From Corynebacterium sp. UBA2622 (GTDB lineage: Bacteria > Actinomycetota > Actinomycetes > Mycobacteriales > Mycobacteriaceae): 39,609 bases of DNA. The DNA lies in NCBI RefSeq assembly GCF_002339505.1, contig NZ_DDJO01000017.1:1-39609 (forward strand). The letters run 5' to 3'. The notes beneath the pieces are model-generated. The model was not told the origin of the DNA. It saw only the letters and a program-made list of their open reading frames with translations, and did no database searches. Positions 1 to 6,454 of the stretch are shown in pieces; the first letter of the stretch is position 1; each line of letters opens with the position of its first letter. Made by a program: the position numbers and the translations under genes.

Positions 1-41
1 ACACAAATCCCCAGGAAAACACGCATAAACACCCCCTTCTT

Positions 42-416
42 TCAGCGGTACATTCCCCTGCTTTCCGCCACCCTCTGGATCAGGTCGTGGAGTGAATCCC
101 GGTCGTATCCGAGGCGCAGGGCCTCGTCGACAAGCGGGGCCACGAAGGCGGCCGGGAGGGCTTCCCTTCTTTCGGCGATGATGATCGCCTTTGCGTCGGG
201 GGTTACGAAGGTGCCGATCCCCCGCCGGGTGCGGAGGATGCCGGCGTCGACAAGCAATGCGAGGCCCTTACGGGCCGTGGCTGGGTTGATGTCGTGGAAC
301 TCGGCAAGCTCGTTGGTTGACGGCGCGCGCTCACCGGGGCCGAGGACCCCGTCGATGATGAGATCCTGGACGAAGCGGGCGACCTGGGAGAAGAGGGGTT
401 CCACTGCCGGCTTCAT
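42..416 (-). CDS. GntR-family (YtrA-type) transcriptional regulator
   Basis: A 124-aa DNA-binding repressor-type protein. Residues about 8-73 form a GntR winged helix-turn-helix (LFSQVARFVQDLII, then PSTNELAEFHDINPATARKGL, then the wing RRGIGTFVT). The C-terminal part is only ~50 residues, so there is no room for a FadR/HutC effector domain; this size is typical of the YtrA subfamily, which usually controls a linked ABC transporter or membrane protein. The reading frame stays open further upstream, but the start at 416 is chosen because GGGAG lies 5 nt before that ATG; the upstream ATG at 428 has no Shine-Dalgarno. A TATAGT -10 and a TTACATATGTAA palindrome lie just upstream, suggesting autorepression. 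The partner genes it might control lie beyond the left edge (only 41 bp seen) or are the divergent NYN gene. Family sure, target unknown. Confidence 0.9.
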   Translation of the reverse strand: MKPAVEPLFSQVARFVQDLIIDGVLGPGERAPSTNELAEFHDINPATARKGLALLVDAGILRTRRGIGTFVTPDAKAIIIAERREALPAAFVAPLVDEALRLGYDRDSLHDLIQRVAESRGMYR

Positions 417-438
417 CTCCACTCCCATCGATGGTTCG

Positions 439-459
439 TTACATATGTAATCAACTATA
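439..459 (-). promoter_or_regulatory. gntR promoter and 12-bp operator palindrome
   Basis: On the minus strand a TATAGT hexamer (454-459) fits the corynebacterial -10 consensus TANANT. Seven to eight bases downstream, at the expected transcription start, is the perfect palindrome TTACATATGTAA (439-450). A repressor dimer bound there would block initiation, so negative autoregulation by the GntR protein is inferred. No convincing -35 is visible. Confidence 0.55.
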
Positions 460-570
460 CAAGTGGTTTGGGAACGCACCCGGTGATTCAACCGTTGAAA
501 CTGGTACAGGTGCCCCGCCGCGGACGAAGCGTGCTGCTCACGGCGGCCTCCGTGACTAACGGTGCGGAAG

Positions 571-582
571 TAGTGCACACTA
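571..582. promoter_or_regulatory. Inverted repeat TAGTG-CA-CACTA in the gntR/NYN intergenic region
   Basis: Two perfect 5-bp half-sites (TAGTG and CACTA) separated by 2 bp lie 52 bp before the NYN gene start. The spacing suits a dimeric regulator. It is unlike the TTACATATGTAA palindrome 120 bp away, so if both are real they may serve different proteins. The rest of the 205-bp intergenic region is plain apart from an A+T-rich stretch at about 596-630 before the NYN gene. Confidence 0.35.
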
Positions 583-633
583 GGGGTGCCCAACGAAAAT
601 TTTTAGAAATAGAAGATACGGATTATAGGAGCC

Positions 634-1950
634 ATGCTTGAACGCACACTCGTGTTCGTCGACACCTCATACCTGCTGGCCAGCTTTTACAACTCCTGGT
701 CAATCGGCGCACGATCCCAATTAGAAATTGACCTCCCGGAGGTCGTGGCCACTCTCCGGGAAATGGTCACCAACCAACTCGACCAACCCCTCCACCGTCA
801 GTACTGGTACGACGGGATCCCCGAATCCGGCCCCCACCGCTATCAGCGTGCCCTGCGCACCTGCGACGGCGTGCAGCTCCGGACCGGCCAGCTCATCGAG
901 TGGGGCGAGCGCCGCACCCAGAAGGGCGTGGACACCCGCCTCGTCGCCGATGTCGTGGTCAACGCCATGCGCGGCCAGTTCAGCGACTTCGTCCTCGTCA
1001 CCGGTGATGCCGACATGATCCCGGGCGTCGAGGAGGCCGCCAACAACGGGGTGCGTGTGCACCTCTACGGCTTCGGGTGGGATTCCATGTCCGCCGCCCT
1101 CCGCCACGCCTGCGACACCACCACGATCCTGGACCCGCGGGAGGACTTCGCCGACGCGATGCAGCTGCAGGTGCTCGAGGGGCCTCTGCCGCCGAGCATC
1201 CGGGAGCGCCCGCTCGGCGATGCCGAGCCCATCGGCTTGGACGAGGGACCTGCCCCGGTGCCTTACGGCGACCCGCTCAGGCCGGAGGACCTGCCGTCAT
1301 GCGAATCCCCCGGCACGAAGCGGGGGGCCACCGAATCCGCTCCGGTTCCGGAGCGTCGGAGCCCGCATGTCGCGGGGCAGACGGTGCGTTCTTCCGCTCC
1401 CTCAGATGCGGCGGAGGATACTTCGATCCCTACACAACCCGCGCGACCCGGGTCGGAGATCCGCCACGCGGAGCGAGAGGAGTTCATCCCCGAGGAGGAG
1501 GATGATCCCAGCGAGGTGGAAGTGGAGGTCAACCAGCACACGACGACTCCCGTGCCCGGGTCAGACCCGGCCCCGGGTTCCGAACCCCGGACAGGAGCAC
1601 CGAAACCAACGCCCAAGCCCTCGATGATGGCGCCCCGGCGCAAACTGCGCTCGCGCTACGTCCCCCTTCCCGAGGAAGTGTGGACATCGGCCGGGTTCCA
1701 GACCCCCTACGACGTGGGCAGGCAGTACGCCACGTGGTGGTACGAGAACGCCGCCTCATCTGAGCAGCGGGACAAGGCTCACATGCTCTCGGGTGGCGGC
1801 CTTCCCCCCGAGATAGACAGGCCTCTCCTTCAGTTCGCCTGCGAGACGCTCCACGAATACACGCTGAGTGAGAACCAGCGTGTCAACCTGCGCGACGGTT
1901 TCCACTCCGGGATCCGCGGGGTGCTCATCAACATCCGCACTTCCAACTAG
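634..1950 (+). CDS. NYN-domain (PIN-like) nuclease protein
   Basis: A 438-aa soluble protein. Residues 5-170 are an NYN/LabA-type PIN-like domain: beta-strand LVFVDTSYL (D10), KGVDTRLVADVV (D100) and LVTGDADMIPGV (D125, D127) supply the acidic residues expected to bind metal in RNA hydrolysis. Residues about 185-345 are a low-complexity, Pro/Glu/Ser-rich acidic linker without predicted fold. Residues about 350-438 form a second folded region (RYVPLPEEVWTSAGFQTPYDVGRQYATWWYENA...) rich in aromatic residues; I cannot assign it to a family. RNase activity is inferred from the fold; the substrate is unknown. The start ATG is preceded by TATAGGAGCC, with GGAG unusually close (2 nt). The gene is monocistronic, divergent from gntR and ends in a strong terminator. 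Confidence 0.85.
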   Translation: MLERTLVFVDTSYLLASFYNSWSIGARSQLEIDLPEVVATLREMVTNQLDQPLHRQYWYDGIPESGPHRYQRALRTCDGVQLRTGQLIEWGERRTQKGVDTRLVADVVVNAMRGQFSDFVLVTGDADMIPGVEEAANNGVRVHLYGFGWDSMSAALRHACDTTTILDPREDFADAMQLQVLEGPLPPSIRERPLGDAEPIGLDEGPAPVPYGDPLRPEDLPSCESPGTKRGATESAPVPERRSPHVAGQTVRSSAPSDAAEDTSIPTQPARPGSEIRHAEREEFIPEEEDDPSEVEVEVNQHTTTPVPGSDPAPGSEPRTGAPKPTPKPSMMAPRRKLRSRYVPLPEEVWTSAGFQTPYDVGRQYATWWYENAASSEQRDKAHMLSGGGLPPEIDRPLLQFACETLHEYTLSENQRVNLRDGFHSGIRGVLINIRTSN

Positions 1951-1951
1951 C

Positions 1952-1990
1952 GAGGCGGGCCGGGGAATGGTTCCTCCGGCCCGCCTCTTT
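1952..1990 (+). terminator. Rho-independent terminator of the NYN gene
   Basis: A perfect 12-bp GC stem (GAGGCGGGCCGG / CCGGCCCGCCTC) begins 1 bp after the stop codon and is followed by TTTAT. It separates this gene from the convergent pspA gene, whose stop codon is at 2000. Confidence 0.8.
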
Positions 1991-1999
1991 ATGCGCCCG

Positions 2000-2908
2000 C
2001 TACTTCTCGGGAGCGGGGGTCTCGGGGGCGTCGTCACGCGTGTCGCCCTCGTCCCCGATGTACGCCTCGGCCTCGGCAAGCGCGTCGTTGACGCCGCCGT
2101 TCGCCGGCGCTTCGGTCTTCGTGGTTTCCTCGGGGGCCTCCTCAATCTCGGCCGGCGCGTCTTGCGCCGCCTCCAGCTCCCCGGTGGCCCCAGCCATGGA
2201 CGCCCGGATCTCCGCCAGGCGGTTGGACGCGGCGACATCCGTGCCGGCAGACTCGATCTCCGCCATGCGGTCGGTCATCGAACCCTGCGCGAGCTCCTGG
2301 GCACCAAGGGCGTTCGCGTAACGACGCTCAATCTTCTCGCGCACCCCGTCGAGCGTCGGGACGTTGTCGTTGCCGCCGTTCTGGGTGATCGAACCCATGG
2401 TCTGGGCCGTCTGCTCCTGCATCTTGGCTTGGTCGATCTGACGCTCCAGCTTGGAGACCTCGTTGAGCTGCTCCTGCAGCCGGGCCTCGGACTGCTTCTG
2501 CTGGCGCTGCGCCTCGCCCGCCGCCTGCTCAGCCGCGGCGTAGGCGGCCTTCGTCTGCTCCAGCTCCTGCTCCACCGACACCAGCTGGCTGGCGATGACC
2601 TCGGCGGTGGTGTTGAACTGCTGGGCCTTTTCATTGTCCCCCGCGGCCGCCGCCTTGTCGGCCGCCTGGATGGCGGTGCGCGCCTTGTTCTGCAGATCCT
2701 GCTGGGACTTGAGCAGCCGGTCCATCTTCATCTGCAGCTGGTTGCGGTTGCCGATGATGCTCGCCGCCTGGTTCGTGATCTCCTGGTGGCGCCGCTTGGC
2801 TTCGGCGACGGCCTGCTGGACCTGGACCTTCGGATCGGCGTTCTCGTCGATCTTGGTGTCGAAGGATTGCATGAGGTATTTCCAGCCCTTGTTGAACGGG
2901 TTCGGCAT
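2000..2908 (-). CDS. pspA: PspA/IM30 family envelope-stress protein
   Basis: A 302-aa phage-shock-protein A homologue. The N-terminal PFNKGWKYLMQSFDTKID is the short amphipathic region, followed by about 190 residues of heptad-rich coiled coil with many Gln, Ala, Glu and Lys residues, the PspA/IM30 (ESCRT-III-like) architecture. A conserved-looking stretch GVREKIERRYANALGAQELAQGS follows. The last ~60 residues are an acidic, disordered Ala/Glu/Pro tail. PspA proteins polymerise on the inner face of damaged cytoplasmic membrane and preserve integrity. The ATG at 2908 has AAAGGA 8 nt upstream. No PspF/PspB/PspC or ClgR-type partner is adjacent, so regulation cannot be read from context; the upstream neighbour on the same strand is a thioredoxin with its own terminator between them. 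Confidence 0.93.
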   Translation of the reverse strand: MPNPFNKGWKYLMQSFDTKIDENADPKVQVQQAVAEAKRRHQEITNQAASIIGNRNQLQMKMDRLLKSQQDLQNKARTAIQAADKAAAAGDNEKAQQFNTTAEVIASQLVSVEQELEQTKAAYAAAEQAAGEAQRQQKQSEARLQEQLNEVSKLERQIDQAKMQEQTAQTMGSITQNGGNDNVPTLDGVREKIERRYANALGAQELAQGSMTDRMAEIESAGTDVAASNRLAEIRASMAGATGELEAAQDAPAEIEEAPEETTKTEAPANGGVNDALAEAEAYIGDEGDTRDDAPETPAPEK

Positions 2909-2953
2909 GGGGCGTCCTTTCGTAAAAGCGGTCTGTGACGCCCGAGTTTACGT

Positions 2954-2981
2954 AAAAAAACGCCCACCTTTCGGGTGGGCG
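2954..2981 (-). terminator. Rho-independent terminator of the thioredoxin gene
   Basis: Read on the minus strand: stem CGCCCACC, 5-nt loop, GGTGGGCG, then seven T. It sits 26 bp past the thioredoxin stop codon and before the pspA start, so pspA must have its own promoter. Confidence 0.9.
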
Positions 2982-3007
2982 TGTGCCGGAGGGGCTGGCG
3001 CGACCGG

Positions 3008-3418
3008 TTACTCGCCCTGCGCCTGCTGGCCCTGCTGCTTCTGCTCCTGGTCCAGGGCCTGGTTCTGCTCGGAGATCTGCCGGCGGACGTCATCCATGTC
3101 CAGGTCCTTGACCTGCTTGATCAGGTCGTCGAAGGCGGCGGGGGGCAGGGCACCTGCGTTGCGGAAGACCATGATGCCGTCGCGGAACGCCATGAGGGTC
3201 GGGATCGCCTGGATCTCCAGCGCGGCGGACAGCTGCTGGTTGGCCTCGGTGTCCAGCTTGGCGAAGGTCACGTCGGTGTGGTCCTTGGACGCGGCCTCGT
3301 ACGTGGGCGCGAAGGCCTTGCAGGGGCCGCACCAGTCGGCCCAGGCGTCGACGAAAACAATCCCGTCGGCGGTGACGGTCTGCTCGAAGGTGTCTTCGGT
3401 GACATTGATGGTGCTCAT
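3008..3418 (-). CDS. trxA: Thioredoxin with a Gln-rich C-terminal extension
   Basis: A 136-aa cytoplasmic thiol-disulphide oxidoreductase. Residues 1-107 are a complete thioredoxin fold: VFVDAWADWCGPCKAFAP carries the redox-active C30-G-P-C33, and AIPT contains the cis-proline P73 facing the active site. Residues about 108-136 (DMDDVRRQISEQNQALDQEQKQQGQQAQGE) are a polar, Gln-rich helical tail absent from classical 105-110-aa thioredoxins. Frames stay open upstream, but the ATG at 3418 begins MSTINVTEDTFEQ, the proper first strand, and has GGGAG 7 nt before it. No thioredoxin reductase is adjacent, so it may be a secondary thioredoxin. Divergent from the HMA-fold/copZ genes, hinting at but not proving a role in metal or thiol stress. 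Confidence 0.92.
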   Translation of the reverse strand: MSTINVTEDTFEQTVTADGIVFVDAWADWCGPCKAFAPTYEAASKDHTDVTFAKLDTEANQQLSAALEIQAIPTLMAFRDGIMVFRNAGALPPAAFDDLIKQVKDLDMDDVRRQISEQNQALDQEQKQQGQQAQGE

Positions 3419-3559
3419 GTGGTGGCTCCCTAACTTCGTTTTTGTGCTGTCTGTTAGCTTGTCTGTGGGTTCCAACAGTACCAAGGGCCGCATCATTCCC
3501 AGGGTGCGAAGCCGGGCTCTGGCACCGGATGGCCCGAGGCAGGACACGAGGTGAGGACT

Positions 3560-3772
3560 ATGCGGAAGAACTACCAGATCAGCGGAACATTCAGCGAGGT
3601 TGCGGTGGACTCCCTCGTGGACGAAATCAGCGTCCTGCCCGGAACGCAGGGTGTCGAGGTGGATGCCGAGCGGGGCATCATGGCCGTCACCGGGGAAAAT
3701 CTCTCGGACGCGCAGATCCTCGACGCCGCCGAGGCTGCCGGTTTCACGCTGGGCGGTGACCTGGCACTCTAG
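3560..3772 (+). CDS. Cysteine-less HMA-fold (CopZ-like) small protein
   Basis: A 70-aa protein that aligns with the HMA/CopZ protein encoded next to it: NYQISGTFSEVAVDSLVDEIS matches FNVEGMTCEHCEASVREEIS, followed by GVEVDAERGIMAVTGENLSDAQILDAAEAAGFTL. The beta-alpha-beta-beta-alpha-beta pattern is kept, but both metal-binding cysteines are gone (Ser and Ala in the CxxC positions) and no Cys occurs anywhere, so it cannot bind Cu(I) in the usual way. The start at 3560 follows GTGAGG closely; a GTG at 3551 in the same frame is possible. It is followed after 57 bp by the copZ-like gene. It may be a decoy, a scaffold partner or a decayed paralogue; function unknown. Confidence 0.75.
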   Translation: MRKNYQISGTFSEVAVDSLVDEISVLPGTQGVEVDAERGIMAVTGENLSDAQILDAAEAAGFTLGGDLAL

Positions 3773-3796
3773 CCGCGCCCGGCCACCCGCCCCGCG

Positions 3797-3802
3797 TACT
3801 AT
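3797..3802 (+). promoter_or_regulatory. Candidate -10 (TACTAT) for copZ
   Basis: TACTAT fits the TANNNT -10 pattern and lies 27 bp before the copZ start, upstream of the ribosome-binding site AAAGGAG. It would let copZ be transcribed apart from the upstream HMA-like gene. No clear -35 is visible. Confidence 0.4.
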
Positions 3803-3829
3803 GGGCCGCACCGAGCGAAAGGAGACACC

Positions 3830-4030
3830 ATGGCAACGCGCCAGTTCAACGTCGAGGGAATGACCTGCGAGCACTGCGAGGCGAGCGTGAGGGAGGAGAT
3901 CTCCGCCATCGACGGAGTCACCGACGTCACCGCCGACCATAAAACGGGCCTGGTGGAGGTCACCGGCGAGGGCTTCTCGGGCGAAGAGGTGTCCAAGGCC
4001 GTCAACGAGGCCGGTTACAAACTGGCCTAA
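3830..4030 (+). CDS. copZ: Copper chaperone, CopZ-type HMA protein
   Basis: A 66-aa single HMA domain. GMTCEHC near the N-terminus is the Cu(I)-binding MxCxxC loop, and the rest (SVREEISAIDGVTDVTADHKTGLVEVTGEGFSGEEVSKAVNEAGYKL) completes the ferredoxin-like fold. It delivers Cu(I) to the P-type ATPase encoded 93 bp downstream. AAAGGAG lies 6 nt before the ATG, so translation starts at 3830. A strong terminator follows the stop codon, so copZ and copA are separate transcription units although functionally paired. No CsoR-type palindrome was seen directly before this gene. Confidence 0.93.
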   Translation: MATRQFNVEGMTCEHCEASVREEISAIDGVTDVTADHKTGLVEVTGEGFSGEEVSKAVNEAGYKLA

Positions 4031-4043
4031 CGCGGTCCCCCTT

Positions 4044-4071
4044 CCCGCCGCTTTGCGGCGGGTTCTTTTTT
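4044..4071 (+). terminator. Rho-independent terminator of copZ
   Basis: Stem CCCGCCGC, TTT loop, GCGGCGGG, then TTCTTTTTT. It lies 13 bp after the copZ stop and 23 bp before the copA operator. Confidence 0.92.
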
Positions 4072-4093
4072 GCCCGCCCGGCACCCCTGTTCT

Positions 4094-4116
4094 TATACCC
4101 CCCGGGGGTATAGAGT
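4094..4116 (+). promoter_or_regulatory. CsoR-type operator overlapping the copA -10
   Basis: TATACCCCC-C-GGGGGTATA (4094-4112) is a perfect palindrome around a central C. The TACCCC...GGGGTA form is the established operator type of the CsoR family of Cu(I)-sensing repressors. Its right end runs into TAGAGT (4111-4116), a TANANT -10 whose last base is 7 nt from the copA ATG. Repressor binding would therefore cover the -10. No csoR gene is present in the window, so the regulator acts in trans. Confidence 0.8.
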
Positions 4117-4123
4117 AGGCCCC

Positions 4124-6403
4124 ATGACCACCTCCGCCACCACACAGAAGCTTCCCGCAAGCATCGAGCACCTGGAGCTCGGCGTCACGGGCATGACCTG
4201 CACCTCGTGCTCCGCCCGGGTGCAGCGCAAGCTGAACAGGGTGGACGGCGTAGAGGCGGCGGTGAACTACTCCACCGAGACCGCCACCGTGGACTACGAC
4301 CCCGCGCGCACCACCCCCGACGACCTCATCAGAGTCATCCGCGGGGCCGGGTACGATGCCTTCCCGTTATCGCCCGCGCAGCCCGGCGATGCCGCGGACT
4401 CCGCGGTGGGCACGGACGCCGCCCGCGAGCGCGAGACTTCCCGCCTGAAGCACACCGCCGCGTGGTCCGCGCTGGTGTCCCTTCCCGTCCTCCTGGTCTC
4501 CATGGTCCCCTCCTGGCAGTTCACCAACTGGCAGTGGGCCGCCTTCGCCGCGACGACCCTGGTCTACTTCTCCGCGGGGTCGGTGTTCCACCGCGCGACC
4601 CTGGTCAACCTGCGCCACGGCGCGACGACGATGGACACCCTCATCACGATGGGTACCACCGCCGCCTACCTCTGGTCGGTCCGGGCCCTGTTCCTCGGGA
4701 CGGCCGGCACGCCCGGAATGCGGATGACCATGAGCCTTGTACCCACCCACGCCCGCATGGACGAGGTGTACCTGGAGACGGTCTGCGTGGTGATCACCTT
4801 TCTGCTCCTAGGCAGGTGGTTCGAATCGAAGGCGAGGGGGCAGAGCTCCCGCGCGCTTCGCGAGCTGCTGGACATGGGTGCCCGGGACGCGACCGTGCTG
4901 CGGGAGGGTCACGAGGTCCGCATCCCGATTTCGCAGGTGGAGGTCGGGGACACCTTCGTCGTCCGCCCCGGTGAAAAGGTGGCCACCGACGGGACGGTCC
5001 TTTCCGGGCGCTCCGCGGTTGACGAATCCATGCTCACTGGGGAGTCCGTGCCCCGGGAGGTCGCGGAGGGCGCGTCCGTCACCGGGGCGACGCTGAACAC
5101 CTCCGGGCGGCTCGTCGTGGAGGCCACCCGCGTCGGGTCCAACACGACCCTGGCCCAGATGGGCCGGCTGGTGAAGGACGCCCAGGCCGGCAAGGCCCCC
5201 GTGGAACGCCTCGTCGACCGCGTCTCTCGGGTGTTCGTCCCGGCGGTCATCGCGGTCTCCGTTCTCAGTCTGGCCGTGCACCTCGCGCTCGGCCACGGGC
5301 CAGCCGCGTCCTTCGCCGCGGCCGTGGCGGTTCTCATCATCGCCTGCCCCTGCGCGCTCGGTCTGGCCACCCCCACCGCCATTCTGGTCGGGACGGGACG
5401 CGGTGCCCAGATGGGCCTGTTGATCAAGGGCCCCGAGGTCCTCGAGTCCACCCGCGAGGTGGACACGATCGTGCTGGACAAGACCGGCACCGTGACCACC
5501 GGCGAAATGAGCGTCGACGCTGTGGAGGCTGCTCCCGGGTACTCCCGCGGGGAGCTGCTCGCCCTCGCTGCGGCCGTCGAGGCCGGTTCCGAGCACCCCG
5601 TAGCCCGCGCCGTGGTCCGCGCCGCGGATGAGGCGGGAAGCCCGGTCCCCCCGGCAGAGGCGTTCTCCAGCGACCCGGGGATCGGCGTCTCGGCGGTTGT
5701 GCGGGGACGCACGGTGCGCGTCGGCCGCCCGGTCGGGGAGCCGGGAACCGGCGGTACCCTGCGCCGCGCCGTCACGCGCGCCGAGGAAAACGGCGCGACC
5801 CCGGTGGCAGTGAGCGTCGATGGCCGTGATGCCGGTGTGATCACCGTCCGCGACACCGTCAAACCAGATTCCGGCGCCGCTGTCTCCGAGCTGCGCCGCC
5901 TCGGGCTCACACCTCACCTGCTCACCGGAGACAACCGGGGGGCCGCCCGGGCCGTCGCCCGGGAGGTGGGCATCGAGCCGGAGAATGTGACGGCGGGGGT
6001 TCTGCCGGAGCAGAAGGTGGACGTCGTCAAGCGGTTGCAGGCCGGGGGAAGGCGCGTGGCGATGGTCGGCGACGGGGTCAACGACGCTGCAGCGCTCGCC
6101 CAGGCCGACCTCGGAATGGCGATGGGCGCCGGCACCGACGTGGCCATCGAGGTCTCCGACATCACCCTGATGAACAACTCTCTCACCTCGGCCGTCGACG
6201 CGATCCGGCTCTCCCGGCGCACCCTGGCGACCATCCGGGGGAACCTGTTCTGGGCGTTCGCCTACAACGTCGTGCTCATCCCCGTTGCCGCGGCGGGGTT
6301 GCTCAACCCACTGCTCGCGGGGATCGCCATGACCTTCTCCTCCGTGTTCGTGGTCTCCAACTCGCTGCGGCTGCGCGGCTTCCGCTCCCGCTTCTCCGGA
6401 TAG
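4124..6403 (+). CDS. copA: Cu(I)-exporting P1B-type ATPase
   Basis: A 759-aa membrane pump that exports Cu(I) using ATP. One N-terminal HMA domain (residues 17-82, GMTCTSC with C26/C29), membrane helices from about 112, actuator loop TGES (305-308), transmembrane metal site CPC (408-410) in IIACPCALGLATP, phosphorylated D452 in DKTGT, SEHP (489-492), TGDN (601-604) and GDGVND (649-654), ending with a helix pair containing AYNV and MTFSS, as in Cu(I) (P1B-1) pumps. The start at 4124 is chosen because the CsoR-type operator and -10 lie directly upstream; an in-frame ATG at 4070 would lie inside the copZ terminator. There is no Shine-Dalgarno, so the mRNA is probably leaderless. It works with the CopZ chaperone just upstream. 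Confidence 0.96.
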   Translation: MTTSATTQKLPASIEHLELGVTGMTCTSCSARVQRKLNRVDGVEAAVNYSTETATVDYDPARTTPDDLIRVIRGAGYDAFPLSPAQPGDAADSAVGTDAARERETSRLKHTAAWSALVSLPVLLVSMVPSWQFTNWQWAAFAATTLVYFSAGSVFHRATLVNLRHGATTMDTLITMGTTAAYLWSVRALFLGTAGTPGMRMTMSLVPTHARMDEVYLETVCVVITFLLLGRWFESKARGQSSRALRELLDMGARDATVLREGHEVRIPISQVEVGDTFVVRPGEKVATDGTVLSGRSAVDESMLTGESVPREVAEGASVTGATLNTSGRLVVEATRVGSNTTLAQMGRLVKDAQAGKAPVERLVDRVSRVFVPAVIAVSVLSLAVHLALGHGPAASFAAAVAVLIIACPCALGLATPTAILVGTGRGAQMGLLIKGPEVLESTREVDTIVLDKTGTVTTGEMSVDAVEAAPGYSRGELLALAAAVEAGSEHPVARAVVRAADEAGSPVPPAEAFSSDPGIGVSAVVRGRTVRVGRPVGEPGTGGTLRRAVTRAEENGATPVAVSVDGRDAGVITVRDTVKPDSGAAVSELRRLGLTPHLLTGDNRGAARAVAREVGIEPENVTAGVLPEQKVDVVKRLQAGGRRVAMVGDGVNDAAALAQADLGMAMGAGTDVAIEVSDITLMNNSLTSAVDAIRLSRRTLATIRGNLFWAFAYNVVLIPVAAAGLLNPLLAGIAMTFSSVFVVSNSLRLRGFRSRFSG

Positions 6404-6454
6404 ATCCAGCTCATAGCGCTCGCGGACGGGGGCGCGGCTGTACGATTCCTGTCT

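Noticed and set aside
1..41. Left-edge sequence before the gntR stop
   Set aside because: Too short to assign; shows no terminator or ORF I can support.
3419..4171. Extension of the thioredoxin frame to 387 aa
   Set aside because: The added N-terminal sequence is antisense to the HMA-fold and copZ genes, and MSTINVTED with its GGGAG site marks the real start.
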